Origin: Hydrangea macrophylla
Taxonomy: Eukaryota > Streptophyta > Magnoliopsida > Cornales > Hydrangeaceae
Direction of reading: 5' to 3'
DNA: 64,000 nucleotides
Assembly (NCBI GenBank): GCA_033977485.1
Contig: CM066994.1
Coordinates: 42,123,155-42,187,154, forward strand
Position numbers and translations under genes: made by a program
Notes under the pieces: generated by a model
Told to the model about the DNA's origin: nothing
The model's input: only the letters and a program-made list of their open reading frames with translations
Database searches by the model: none
Shown here: positions 32,163 through 44,405 of the stretch, one piece after another
Layout of the letters: every line of letters begins with the position of its first letter
Numbering within the stretch: the first letter of the stretch is position 1

Positions 32163-32885
32163 GATATGCTTCGACTAAGTGTTCTGGATTTCAAAGGTAG
32201 CTGGGAAGAACACCTATCTTTAGTAGAATTTGCGTATAACAATAGTTTTCAGGCTAGCATTGGCATGACACCATATGAAGCCCTTTATGGAAGGAAGTGT
32301 CGATCTCCTATATGTTGGACCGAGGTTGGTGAAAGAAAAATTTTGGGACCAGAGATTGTTCAGCTAACGACAGAAAAGATTCAACTCATTCGTCAACGAC
32401 TTCAGACAGCACAAAGCAGGCACAAGAGTTATGCAGATACACATAGAAGAGATCTAGAGTTTGAGAAAGGTGATCATGTGTTTCTCAAAGTTTCACCTTC
32501 AAAGGGCATAGTTCGTTTTGGCAGGAAGGGTAAACTCAATCCTCGTTATATTGGACCGTTTGAGATCTTTGATCGAGTTGGAGCTGTAGCTTATCGTTTG
32601 GCGTTACCTCCGGATCTGTCTAACGTTCATAACGTATTTCATGTGTCTATGCTTCGTCGTTATATATCAGATCCCACCCATGTGTTAACCTACGAACCCT
32701 TGGATGTGCGAGAAGATCTTACCTACGTGGAACAACCGGTTCAAATTCTGGATCGTCGTGACCAAGTTCTGAGAACTAAGGTCATTCCGTTAGTTAAGGT
32801 CCTTTGGCGGAATCATATTGTAGAAGAAGCTACGTGGGAAAGAGAGGATGAAATGCGAACCAAATACCCACAACTTTTCAATTAA
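32163..32885 (+). pseudogene. C integrase C-terminus and chromodomain-like tail
   Basis: Same frame as the preceding part, after the TAG. Contains the rest of the core (FAYNNSFQASIGMTPYEALY), the GPFEI/VFHVSMLRRY integrase tail and a chromodomain-like end (VQILDRRDQVLRTKVIPLVK...WERED). It ends at 32885, about 35 bp before the polypurine tract, as expected for a full-length pol. The methionine at 32166 is incidental. Confidence 0.85.
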
Positions 32886-32920
32886 TAAGGTAAGTTAAGT
32901 TTGGGGACCAAACTTTCTTA

Positions 32921-32932
32921 AGTAGGGGAGAA
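32921..32932 (+). promoter_or_regulatory. C polypurine tract
   Basis: AGTAGGGGAGAA, directly in front of the 3' LTR; primer site for second-strand DNA synthesis. Confidence 0.85.
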
Positions 32933-33409
32933 TGTCAGGACCCGAATTTACATTATTTTCATTATTAAAATGTTATCATATTTTTATGTTTTAACCACCC
33001 AAATAACCTTAGACATGTGTTAAAATCCCATTGGTCTTTCACCTAACTAAATAACCTACACATGACCCCTAGTAAATGACCTAATCTACCAAATACAAAT
33101 GTTACATGAGATAATATAAAAAGAAATTGAACATAAAATTCAGTTAATGAAATGTGATATTTCTCTTTCGTATTAACATCCATACATTCATTACTCTTCA
33201 GTTATTGAAGTGTTTAATTCATGTGCCTTTCATTACTACAAGATGTTAGCTTTGTATTAATTACCAAGCTTACTTAACTTATGTTAAACACAAGTATAAA
33301 TAGCACACATACTTTGGGTAAATGCACAACATAAATGAAATCTACTCCTATATGTGAGATAGAAAATTATAGATGTAAAACTTAGTTTTACGGGTCAAGA
33401 TCAAGAGAT

Positions 33410-33465
<56 letters not shown>

Positions 33466-35231
33466 GATAAATTATTGTCTACTCTCAAAGTGGGTTGTTT
33501 GGGGAATAAAATACTGGACTAGTGGTGGCGGGTTCAGTGGTGTTTGGACAACAACAGTGGGCTCAATTTTCAAACTTTATCTTCGATCAATGGGTATATT
33601 ACTTTTCCAAATCTTCTTATACATTTTATAATATGTACATTCTAAATGTATTTTTATCATCTGTAGTAGATCCTTAAAAGATCTTCCCTAAGCTTAAAGC
33701 TTGAGCAAGGCCAAATAGACCCTAAATCGTTATTAATAGTAAATTTAAGTTTCTAAGCTAACTTAATTTTTGGGATACATGAAAAGGGCATTTTTGGTAT
33801 TTCAAAAATTTACAAAATCACTATAAATTATTTCCTACTATTTCGTAAATTTTGGACATCATTTGGTATTTATTTTAATTTCGAAATTATTAAACGGTTA
33901 TAGAAAATGAATTTTGAAACTTTACATTTACTGTTAAAATTTGGTAAAACTCCAAAAAATAAATAGTTAGTACCTTTGTGACCAGAATAATATTTAGAAT
34001 ATTTGGAGACTAATTTTGTAAGTTTTTGGAGACGAAAATTTTATTACTAATTCTGAAGCCCAAATTACTATAGAAAAAAAACTATATATTTTTCATATAA
34101 AATTGTAACGAACTCGGATTTAACCCTAGTCAATGGCGTTACTTTTGTAAAAATACAAGGACCATTATAGTAAGGAAAAATCCTATTTTGTAAAATTACG
34201 AGAATACCCCTAAAACCTATAATTACCATTTTACCCCTATGCTTTGAATTAGACTAAATGACAGGTTTTATAAATATTTTGTGTAGGACTTGGAGGTTAA
34301 TTTCAAAAGAAATTCTTTAACCCCCTAAACTACCAAGGTGAGTGATCGTATTTCCTTTTTACTGATTCAACTCCTCACGGGTGAATCTTGTCCTATTACT
34401 TGAATAAGTTTTATTTCAATTATGAAATCGTACTTACATTTGTTCTGGAACACTTCGATTCGTTCCACTGAAAGAGGTTATCGTATTTGAAATTATTGTA
34501 AGTTCCATATTTATTTGATTCCAGTGTCAATTACCACCATTCTACATGATTATATATTGATTCTATTAAGAATCTACGAGCCCCTATGTGGGATGATCCA
34601 TATTGGATCTACGAGTGGCCCTAAAGTTGGCCGACCCTCCTTATTGGGTCTACGAGTGCTTCTGATCAGTTAGCTATTGCAGTATATGTATATGTATGAG
34701 TACGTGAATGGGTGGTTGGTAATCTGACCTTCTAAAAATGTATTCGTTATACCTGTCCTGATGATATTCTACTCTCTTGATATATCGATTGTTATGTTTA
34801 TCTGATTTACCGTTGATATATAGATTTCTCTTTATGTTCATCATCCAGGATTATGATTATTTCACTGAGTCTTCTACTCACACTCTCCAAATCTTTCTAA
34901 CCCCTTTCAGGTGATGAAAAGTATAAGAAGGTGGGAGATAACCTGGTTGAGGAAGACCTATAGAAGAAGAAGAACTTAAAATACTAGCTACCCAGTTAAA
35001 TAACATGAGTAATTCCAATGGAATTCTCAAAGGCAATATTTAAAGGCTGAAGTTAGCCAGATCAAAATATTATGTAATAAATTTAGAATGACTTGTAATC
35101 TTATGGTCTTCATGACCTATATTTGTAATAAAATTTAATTATGTTGCTTCCGCGAGTCTCTGAACAAGTTATGAGGCCTTGGTGGCCGGTCACGCACCTT
35201 AAATCCACCAATTGGGTTTTGGGGCGTGACA
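32933..35231 (+). repeat. C 3' LTR (2,299 bp)
   Basis: Identical by eye to 25995-28287 apart from three extra GA units (run 33411-33465). It also carries a copy of the TATA box at 33295-33303. Confidence 0.93.
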
Positions 35232-35477
35232 TCTTCTTCTAGCACTTTCTTCTAAATCTACTACTCTTTTAATTTAGAAGGTTTTTTTAGGAGGAATCAA
35301 TATATATAGGGATCCTAACATTCCAAATTTCAAGTCCTTTTATAATGGGATATACACCTTCCTTATATAAGCAGATTTTGGAGGGGTATTCAAGTCATTT
35401 CAGAGGCAAAACCCTAATTCCGGGGGTTCTTTGTGAAGGTACAAAATGTGCTGTTTCACAGCTGGCGGTTACAAAAA

Positions 35478-35735
35478 TGCGGCACTTGATAACTGCCGTT
35501 GCGACACTCAATGTCAGCCGTGCGGCATTCTCTGAGCGCCGGAACGGCATTTAATGACTGTTGAGCGCCAAAACGGCATTTAATGACTGCCGCAGAACAT
35601 TCCACGGACTGCCGTCTTTTTGTGAAATTTCAATTTTCACGGCATTTGATGAAATTTGCGGCATTCACAGAATGCTGTACGGCACTCCAGGGATTGCCGT
35701 ACGGCAACCCGTGACTGCCGCAACCATCACCATGT
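35478..35735. repeat. Inverted-repeat array in A2 LTR
   Basis: Same array as at 4437-4711, in the part of the LTR to the right of element C. CGGCATTTAATGACTGCCG-like units and CGGCATTCnnnGAATGC-like units repeat at about 25-30 bp. The individual units have drifted relative to A1 and A3, but the CGGCA/TGCCG arms persist. Confidence 0.7.
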
Positions 35736-36329
35736 GCCGTTTTCCTCTATTATCCTTTTTTTTTTCTCTTTTTCCTTTTGTCTTGAATTAAAAAAAGCAT
35801 TTGGGAAAGCTTGAATCACCTTTAAAAGTCCTAGATTAGTCGGGCGTTTGTCATCATCGGATCTTAGATGTAATACTCCCCATAACCCGACGTTTGGTCA
35901 AAATTGGGGTGTCTACACACATGTGTTAAAATCTTTTTATACACATGTCTAAAAATATTGGTCTAACTCTTGGGTTTAATTTTAACTCATGTGGCTATTG
36001 GGATGTTGCACTAATTTCCTATATATTTATATTAACTTTGTTGAAAAAATAATCTCGTTTCCAGAATACTTTATTCTCACTCTCTGGTTTTGAAAAAAAA
36101 TTTCTGCAAATTCTCTTATCTGTTTTGGAGCAATTCTGAGTGCTCATATACTCTTCCAATTTGAGTACATGTTTGGAAGATCTGATTGTTAAATCCTGGA
36201 GAACATAGCGCCATGTTGAGACCTTCTGCAATGAGTCACTTACTCCGAAGGGGCAGAATTGTTCTTAAGGACAGTGCTATTGTAGCACGCCTCAATCAAA
36301 AACCATAGCACTATCCTATATTTTCAACA

Positions 36330-36694
36330 ATCTTAAGAACAAACTATGGATGCTGCTATGATCTACGGGAAACGACTTAGTCTAAGCTTGATCGGGTAAT
36401 TCTGTTTCAATCTATTTTATTGTTTCAACAATTTTAAGACGTTTAGACGTTTGCCATGAATTTTATTCTCCTAGTTCCCATACCTCAACGAGCCATTGGA
36501 AATATGAGGTTCTTGGCTTTAAGAATTGGAGACCAGATGTGCTAGTTTTCTTATTTAGAAAGAAATTGATTTTCTTTGTATTTTGGATAAATCTGTTATA
36601 TTAAATCCGTAGAGACTTGGGTAGAAAAATAATTTTTGTGAAAATAAATTTATATTTTTATAGGGTTTGAATTTAGTCTCATAGACACATATAT
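36330..36694 (+). other. F2 interior, left part
   Basis: About 365 bp after the 5' LTR. The first 180 bp (including CTTAAGAACAAACTATGG) are not in F1; the rest matches F1's interior from 16482. I do not see a convincing PBS next to the LTR and no coding frame. Element D is inserted at its right end. Confidence 0.6.
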
Positions 36695-37853
36695 TGTAAC
36701 ACCCCGAAAAACCAAGCCACGTGGGCGAGGTCCACGAGTCAAACCATATGAAGGAAAGCAAGGGATAGTCCTACGTGGACCAATCCAACAAGGCGGAAAC
36801 ATAGGGGAAATCCTACGTGAATTTCAAAGAAAAGTCAAAGAATGACCCACGAGAACCAAACATGTCAAATAAGGTCAATCAACATAGCTTCGATTTTGAA
36901 ATGGGATTGTAAGAAGATATAAATAAACCCCAAAGGTTTAAAAGAACAAGTAATGAGGTTTGCTTTAAAAGTTTAAAACAATCGGGGCTTTGGAAAGTCT
37001 ACGGCCAAACGGTCCTTAGGAAATCAAAAGTAGTTATTTTTCCCTAAAATGGTAGTCATGGGTTAAGTATAAACCAAATTAGAATTTAAAAGTTTTTGAG
37101 TTTTGTTCAATGTTTAAAAGTTGGACAGAGGGCCTTTCAACCGGTCTAAAGGGTTTAAAACCATAAATAGATCATAGGGGATTCGAAGATCCCGGATACA
37201 TAACCATAGATATTAGCAACGAGCATATTACAACTTGACAGTGAGTTCCAATACATGGACTCTAACAGCATTACCAAACGTGTAAAGGACTAACATGTGC
37301 CCAAGCTAGGTCATAGCTTATAATTTAACATAGATGAAAGAATTAAGACCAGAGTACTTGTAAGTTCCATAATTCGAATCTAACATTTACGAATTCAAAT
37401 TACAACTATTACAAGTCTTAACAAATAGACTATGTCATGTAAGTTCCAAAAGAATAAGGTTTCTCGCGGGAAGCTTTCAAAATCATGAGGCTAGGGTATC
37501 GGACTATTCATGAGCCTTGCCCCTATCAAGATCACCTGAAAAAGGGTTTTATATGCCAAAAAAAGAAAAAGAAAGTGGAGATAAGGAGGGGAAGAGAGCT
37601 GCCGAAATGAGGGGGAAAAGGTGAAGGAGTTGTTGCCAAAAGTGATAGATGGGATGGTGTTAGGTGGGGTAGTTGAGGGGGTGGTATGGTGCATCACACA
37701 CACACACATACAAGCCTATATTCCCACATGTCTACCCACATGTAACCAAAAAGTGCTACCAACATGTATTAAATTGAAATACACTATCCCAATTCTAGAC
37801 CCACATTGGTCCAAAATTACCAAATTACCCTTTAAAAATTTTGGATTTCTACA
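36695..37853 (-). repeat. D 3' LTR (1,159 bp)
   Basis: Plus-strand ends TGTAACACCCC...GATTTCTACA. Pairs with the split 5' LTR, which has exactly the same length once E and its duplication are removed. Contains a CA run near 37695. Confidence 0.88.
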
Positions 37854-37870
37854 ATCTACCCCCCTTAAAA
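37854..37870 (-). promoter_or_regulatory. D polypurine tract
   Basis: The sense strand reads TTTTAAGGGGGGTAGAT, directly before the 3' LTR. Confidence 0.8.
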
Positions 37871-37934
37871 GAATTCCGTCCCAGAATTCGAACGGTAAGA
37901 TAACGGAAAGTTATATAAATAAACATACAATGGT

Positions 37935-39590
37935 TTAGAAAATCTTACCTTGGTCGGAGAAAAGATGGGGGTAACGTGATCTTGCCTCTTGTTCGTCTTC
38001 CCATGTTGATTCTTCGGTGCCGTGGTGCTTCCAAAGTACCTTCACCAATGTAATCGTCTTGCCACGTAGTACGTGCTCCTTGGTCTCCAAGATGCGAACC
38101 GGTTGCTCTTCATAGGATGCGTCCTGCTCGAGGGTAAGATCGGTCCACTTCATAATATGCGATGAATGCGGCTTATACAAGCGCAACAAGGAGATGTGAA
38201 ACACGTTGTAAACATTCGAAAGCTGAGGTGGGAGGGCCAAGCGATAGGCTACTTCACCAACCTTATCCATAATCTGAAACGGGCCAATGAAACGTGGAGA
38301 CAACTTCCCACTTTGGCCAAAGCGTTGTAATCCTCGTCGTGGTGCTACTTTGAGAAAGACATGGTCTCCCGCTTCAAACAATAAAGATCTTCTTCGGCGA
38401 TCGGCGTAGCTCTTTTGGCGGCTTTGAGCGGTGAGCAATCTCTTGCGAATCAACTTGATCTTCTCGGTCGTCTCACGAACCATATCCGGACCTAAGATGG
38501 ACGCCTCTCCAACTTCGGTCCAACACAAAGGTGACTTACAAGGTAGGCCATACAATGCCTCAAACGGCGCCATCTCAATGCTTGCTTGATAGCTGTTGTT
38601 GTAAGCAAACTCCACCAATGAAAGGTGATCTTCCCAATTGCCTCCAAAATCCATCACACAAGCTCACAGCATGTCCTCAAGAGTCTGAATAGTTCGCTGG
38701 GACTGGCCATCTATCTGAGGATGAAAGGCGGTGCTAAGTAGGAGCTGCGTCCCCAAAGCCTTCTGAAGACTCTGCCAAAACTGAGAAACAAACTTGGAGT
38801 CACGATCAGAAACAATAGAAACCGGTACACCGTGGAGCCTCAAGATCTCTTTGATGTAGAGCTTACTAAGGGTTTCAGCTGTATCAGTCGTCTTGATCGG
38901 CAAGAAGTGCGCAGACTTCGTCAAGCGGTCTACAATGACCCAAACAGCATCATGCTGTCGGAGTGACCTCAGAAGAGCGGTAACAAAATCCATAGTGATG
39001 TGTTCCCACTTCCATTCGGCAACGGGTAAGGGTTGAAGCTTTCCAGCTGGCCTTTGGTGCTCGGCTTTAACTTGTTGACAAACCATGCAATGCGAAACAT
39101 AATCGGCAATGTGTCGCTTCATATTTTTCCACCAATATTGTCGTCTAACATCTTGATACATCTTCGTGCCTCCAGGATGGACGGTAAGTCGAGAGTGATA
39201 AAAATCCTTCAACACTTCATCACGAATGCTCGAAGGAACAAACGGTCTTCCTCGGAACCTCAAACCATGGTCGGAGTCGGACATCCAACCATCAAGTGCC
39301 TCGTCGCAAGAAATGAGTAAACAGTAGGACTCGGCCTCCTCGTCGGATTGTTGGGCATCTAGAACTTGCTTCAAGAGTGTCGGTTGAGCAATCATTGTAA
39401 ACAAAGCGGCATGTTCTTCAGATTCATTTACCTCCATGTTGAAGTGCTCAAGTTGTTCTAACATCTTCCATTCATCCATGGCTAAGCAAGTCATTGTGCC
39501 ACGATTCTTCCTACTAAGAGCGTCGGCCACAACGTTGGCCTTCCCCGGATGATACTCCAAACTAAAGTCGTAGTCTTCAAGGTACTCCAT
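37935..39590 (-). pseudogene. D integrase and chromodomain-like tail, broken
   Basis: Two stretches in one frame (38664-39590 and 37935-38657) are separated by a stop. The upstream stretch has the last part of RNase H ([16 protein letters not shown]), the integrase zinc finger (HSRLTVHPGG...CMVCQQ) and the core, with Asp in TMDFVTA and Asp in SDRDSKF. The third catalytic position reads DGQSQR, so the essential Glu is a Gln. The downstream stretch holds the integrase tail (GPFQIMDK, VFHISLLRLY) and a chromodomain-like end (VRILETKEHVLRGKTITLVK). Integrase would be inactive even without the stop. Confidence 0.85.
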
Positions 39591-39645
39591 CCATCATCTT
39601 TTCCTTAGATTCAAATCTCACTGCGTAAAAATGTACTTGAGACTC

Positions 39646-41282
39646 TTATGATCTGAAAACACTTCGAATCTCTCGCCATAAAGGTAGTGCCTCCAACTCT
39701 TCAAAGCAAAGACAAACGGCGGCAAACTCTAAATCATGGATCGGGTAGTTCTTCTCGTGCGGCTTCAATTGGCGTGAACCATAAGCAATGACGTTTCCTC
39801 TTTGCATTAAAACACATCCCAAGCCATCGTGTGAAGCCTCACAATAGACGGTGTAGCCTAAACCTCGCTCGGGAATGATCAAGATCGGCGTGGTAATTAA
39901 CCTCGTCTTCAATTGTTGAAAGGCTCGGTCACAAGCGTCGTCCCATAGGAACTTAGAACCCTTTCATGTAAGCTTTGTCATCGGCAAAGCTAAATGTGAG
40001 AAATCCGCTACAAAGCGTCGGTAGTAACCGGCAAGCCCTAAGAAGCTTCAAACTTCAGAAACATTCTTCGGTGGTAACCAATGCATTACGACTTCAATTT
40101 TTGATGAGTCAACAGAAACTCCATCTTTAGAAACAACGTGTCCTAGGAACTTCACTTCCGTCAGCCAAAACTCGCACTTAGAAAACTTGGCATATAAACG
40201 ATGATCTCGCAACGTTTGGAGGATGATCCGTAGATGTTCTTCGTGCTTCTCCGGATCCGGCGAATAGATGAGGATGTCATCGATGAACACAATCACGAAC
40301 TTATCAAGGTAAGGACTAAAGATACGATTCATCAAGTCCATGAAAGCGGTGGGCGCGTTTGTCAAACCAAACGGCATCACAAGGAACTCATAATGCCCAT
40401 AACGTGAACGAAAGGCGGTCTTTGGAATGTCTTATTCCCGAATCCTTAATTGATGGTAGCCTGATCTCAAATCAATTTTGGAAAAGCACGCCGCGCCACG
40501 AAGTTGGTCGAATAAGTCGTCGATCCTTGGTAGAGGATACTTGTTCTTGATTGTAACTTGATTCAACCGGCGGTAGTCGATGCAAAGCCTTAGCGATCCA
40601 TCTTTCTTCTTTAGAATAAAAAGGGTGCGCCCCACGGTGAGACACTAGGGCGGATAAATCCTTTGTCCAATAATTCTTCTATTTGAGTCTTCAACTCCTT
40701 CAATTCGGCGGGTGCCATAAGGTAAGAAGCAATAGAAATGGGCGCAGTGCCCGGCACAAGGTCTATCGCGAATTCAAAGTCGCGGATAGGCGGTAAACCC
40801 GGTGAGTCCTCCGAAAATACATCCGAATACTCACAAACGGTAGGAGGGAACTCATCGCGAGTCACCTCAACATCCTCGGCTAACAAACTAGCCAACAAGC
40901 CAAAAGGACTCATCCTTTTGCATAAACTATGCAAGGATGAAGTCGGAAGGTCCAAACGGTCTCCCACAAAATGAATATGATCTCCAGAAGGAGCTAAGAG
41001 CATGACTCTCCTCTTGAAGCAATGAATGACAACATTAAAAGTGCAAAGCAAGTCCATTCCCAAAATGATGTCAAAATAAGACATGTTCAACACTATTAGG
41101 TCCACAGCTAAATGGTGATCGTCAATCACTAGCTCACAACTGCGACAAACCTTATCCAAGGGTACAACGCCTCCAACCGGAGTATCGACAAGTAATGAAG
41201 ATTCTAAACGCTCAACCCCCAAACCCAACGCTGATGCAAATGATGATGATATGAATGAATGAGTGGCTCCGGTGTCTATCAA
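39646..41282 (-). pseudogene. D protease, reverse transcriptase and RNase H remnants
   Basis: At least four open stretches in shifting frames: protease and the RT amino end (40611-41282, active-site DTGATHSF), RT fingers (40432-40635, [11 protein letters not shown]), RT palm (40048-40380, FIDDILIY) and RNase H (39646-39912, [14 protein letters not shown]). The usual Asp in the first RNase H motif is replaced (CEASHDG instead of SDASH). Breaks fall near 40620, 40400, 39950-40040 and 39600. Confidence 0.85.
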
Positions 41283-41323
41283 GTCTAAAGATCAACAGTT
41301 GAATACTAAAAATGTACATCGAA

Positions 41324-42676
41324 TCACGGAAGGTTCACCTTGTTCTTGTGGAGTAGTAATGGGGAGTACATAGGCACGACCTTGGGCTCCCTAACCCTGT
41401 TGTCCTCCTCCACGATTTCCCTGGTTGTGGTGTTGGCCTTTAGGTGCATTGGGCCCAACACTTTAGCTGATGGAGGAGGAAGTGGCAAGAAAGGAGGTCT
41501 AAAGCCCACTTGAGGTGGTCCAGAAGAAGGTAGCGGGGGTGGTGTTTGTCCTGCTGAAGAAGCTTGGTTCTGACGCGATGGGCAGTCACGTTGAATGTGT
41601 CCTGGATGGCCACATTTAAAACAAAGTCTAGGTCCTTGGTGAGATCCACCTCGGTTAGGACCGGAACGGCGAAAACCCTTTGAGTGGGAGTACTAAAAGG
41701 ATTGTTGCTGCTGTTGTGGCTGAATCTGGGTTATAGTTGACGAGGTATCGGTCCTTTGCTTCTTTGGTTGATGATGAGAGGATCCCGTAGGATGACTCTT
41801 CGGCAGAGGGTTCGCCTCGCGAGATTTCTTCAAGTGTAGATCCTTGTTCTCGATGGACAAGGAGGAGGCCAAAATGTTTGCATACCCTTTCAAGTAGAGA
41901 GGTGCCAGTTTGGTCTGAATACCGGCCCTCAAACCTTCTTCGAATCTTGTACCTTTGAAGTTGTCGTCGGTGAGTTGGGCAGAGGCAAAACATGCCAATG
42001 CCGTGAACTTTGCTTTATACTATGTGACAGTCATATCTCCTTGCTTGAGGTTGAAGAAGTCGGATCGCATTGCATTCTGGACACTCTCCGGAAAGTACTT
42101 CTCCAAGAAGAGACGTTCGAACTCTTTCCAAGTCATCGTTGCAAGAGGGTGAACTTTTAGAGTATAGTTCCACCAATTAAGAGCCTCATTGGTGAACTAA
42201 AAGGAAGCAGCATTGATACAGGAGGAATCATCAGTCATGCAGATGTATGTGAATATGCGATTGATCCTTTGGAGCCAATCCTCGGCTACCAAGGGACCGG
42301 CGTCTCCCGAAAAGCTCGGAGGACTACACTTCTCGAACTCTCTCATCAAGATTCGACTCTTCGAGAGATGTGAATCTTGGGCTCCTTCTCTTCGTGGAGG
42401 GGGTGGCGGGATCTCATCACGCACAGCCCTAGCAACGTCTCTCATGGCATCGACCATTGCTTGATAGACTTGAGGTCCTCCAGGAACCTCGTTATGAACT
42501 GTAGACGACGAGGACGAAACTCTCGCCACCTGGCCTCGACCTCTAGCACGTCCCCTTCGTCCTCTACCCTGTGATTGCATGGAAGAAGACTCGGCCAAGT
42601 CATTGTCTCCTCGGCCTCTAGCTAGGTCACCGCAGCCTCTAGCACGACCAACACGCCCTCTAACTCTAGGAGGCAT
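41324..42676 (-). pseudogene. gag: D gag remnant
   Basis: Begins at ATG 42676 with an Arg/Gly-rich amino end (RGRGRRGRARGRG), then the gag block (PPSFSGDAGPLVAEDWLQRI), which a stop near 42197 interrupts. The middle follows in another frame (41693-41998). A zinc-knuckle region near 41590-41640 (CGHPGHIQRDCP in a third frame) completes it. Several stops and frameshifts make it nonfunctional. Confidence 0.8.
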
Positions 42677-42946
42677 AGCTAGAAAACAAACAAGTAAAGT
42701 TCAATAACCACATACTAGCATATAAGTCACATAAGTGCTAGAAATTTAGACATGTGATCATATAAGCACGTAAGCATATTATCATGTAATCCCGTAGGCA
42801 AACAAGAATGCTATTATAATCAACTCATCATTAAAATAAAATAAAACGATTCATTTAACTAAGCATGGTTGATATTATAAACAGAATGCACGGTCATATA
42901 TGGACCCAAATAACTCCCAGAGTACCAAGGTATTCGAACCCGGTAA

Positions 42947-42958
42947 GCTCTGATACCA
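42947..42958 (-). promoter_or_regulatory. D primer-binding site (initiator Met tRNA)
   Basis: The sense strand reads TGGTATCAGAGC, three bases from the 5' LTR. It leaves a 270-bp leader to gag with no extra ORF. Confidence 0.9.
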
Positions 42959-43092
42959 TTCTGTAACACCTCGAAAAACCAAGCCACGTGGGCGAGGTCC
43001 ACGAGTCAAACCATATGAAGGAAAGCAAGGGATAGTCCTACGTGGACCAATCCAACAAGGCGGAAGCATAGGGGAAATCCTACATGAATTTC

Positions 43093-44405
43093 TGATGTTA
43101 TCAATATCAAGATATAAAAAGTGTTCTTTACTTTTCAAAAGATTTGCAGTGTGGAAGTAAAGGTCGAACCCACAGAGATTGATTAACTACAGCGACTTAA
43201 TTTTAAAACCTAACTTTAGTTAATTATGAAAACGGATTTTGATTTGGTTTGAATTAAACTACTAACAAATAAAAACAAATCTAAACTATGAAAGCAATTA
43301 AAGTTGTTTTAAATAATGTTTAAGGGAACCTAGGATTGCAAATCCACCACTAGCTTCATAATAGGAATATTTATGAATTACTTTAGCCTATTAAGTTGGA
43401 TGATAATGGGGAATTGTAGCTACAAGCCCAATTCCTCCGACAAGAAGATAATCATGGTTCAAGCACCAACATAATCCATCTTCGGTTAGCACGAATTATC
43501 CCACACTAAACTAGGGTTGTGACATAATCCGTCTAATCTAGGCATGGACTATTCGGATACTTGATAGCACAATTCAATAAAGCACCATCACATGTAAACA
43601 ATCTAAACAAGCACAGCAAGCATAGATCATTGAGCACATCACAGTCAAAATAGATCTAAGACAAGAATAAATTCTGAAAGTAATGATTTAATCACTAGAA
43701 GTACGATTTATTTATAAAAATCCTTGAAACATGTGACTGTCATCCATACATAATAAACTAAAATAAAAACATAAAATACTCCCTATTACTCAACTAGGGC
43801 TTCATTGAAACCCTAGATCTATGATCTAGCCGTCCATGGAAGTGGTGGATGGCAAGTAGTTGATGGAGGAGGCCATGGAAACCCTTGGTCTTCTTCTTCT
43901 TCTCCTTGCTTCCCTCCCTTCAATGGCTGGAAGTATGGTTGTAGAATGTGTGTATAATAATTGCCAACCCCAAAATTAAAGTAATTTAGGATATATATAG
44001 AGTTTACACAAGCTTTGGAAGCCTTCCTAACCCGAAACGGACTGAAACTGATGTAATTTACAGTCTGAACGTCGTTCAGTAGTTTCGTTTGCACAGGAGT
44101 CTTCAGTGTACTGAAATACGCAACTTTGATTTTTACACATATCGTGCGAGCGGACCGCGCGAGCGCGACATTTCGTACCTCGCGCGGGCGGATCGCACGA
44201 GCGATTTTCGGTTTCTCGCGCGCGCGACTTGGCTTTTTCAGCTTCTTTCTTTGTGTTTTTTCATCCTGTTTAGCCTGGTTTAGGTGATTTCTTCCAAATC
44301 CTGTCAAAAACTAGGAAACGAAGTAAAAATATACAAAAACAGGATAAAAAGGTACTAACAAATGCTCGTTAAGGCGTATAAATAGGATTTGTTCTCTCCC
44401 GATCA
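43093..44405 (-). repeat. E 3' LTR (1,313 bp)
   Basis: Plus-strand ends TGATGTTATC...TCTCCCGATCA. Includes a block of CGCGCGAGCGG-type repeats at about 44137-44232 that is mostly missing from the other LTR. Confidence 0.88.

Larger units (their letters stand above)
25995..35231 (+). mobile_element. C: very young Ty3/gypsy chromovirus (9,237 bp)
   Basis: 5' LTR 25995-28287, PBS 28292-28303, gag-pol, PPT 32921-32932, 3' LTR 32933-35231, TSD TCTTC (25990-25994 and 35232-35236). By eye the LTRs are identical apart from a 6-bp difference in a GA run, so the insertion is recent. Pol nevertheless has one frameshift and one nonsense codon. Layout and tail match the Tekay/Del type. Confidence 0.93.
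23831..35917 (-). repeat. A2: solo LTR of the Tat/Ogre family, interrupted by element C
   Basis: LTR halves 23831-25994 and 35237-35917 total about 2,845 bp, close to A1's 2,867. Ends are TGTGGATACC...GTCTACA, with TSD CACAT on both sides (23826-23830 and 35918-35922). No PBS or internal region is present, so this is a solo LTR left after recombination between the two LTRs of a full element. Confidence 0.88.
23398..36329 (+). repeat. F2 5' LTR, split by solo LTR A2
   Basis: Consists of 23398-23830 plus 35923-36329. Starts TGTTGGATTATTTTGTGG, ends ATTTTCAACA. The junction sequence AAGCACAT/GTGTTAAAATC can be read across the insertion and matches uninterrupted copies at 16050-16080 and 54630. 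Confidence 0.8.
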
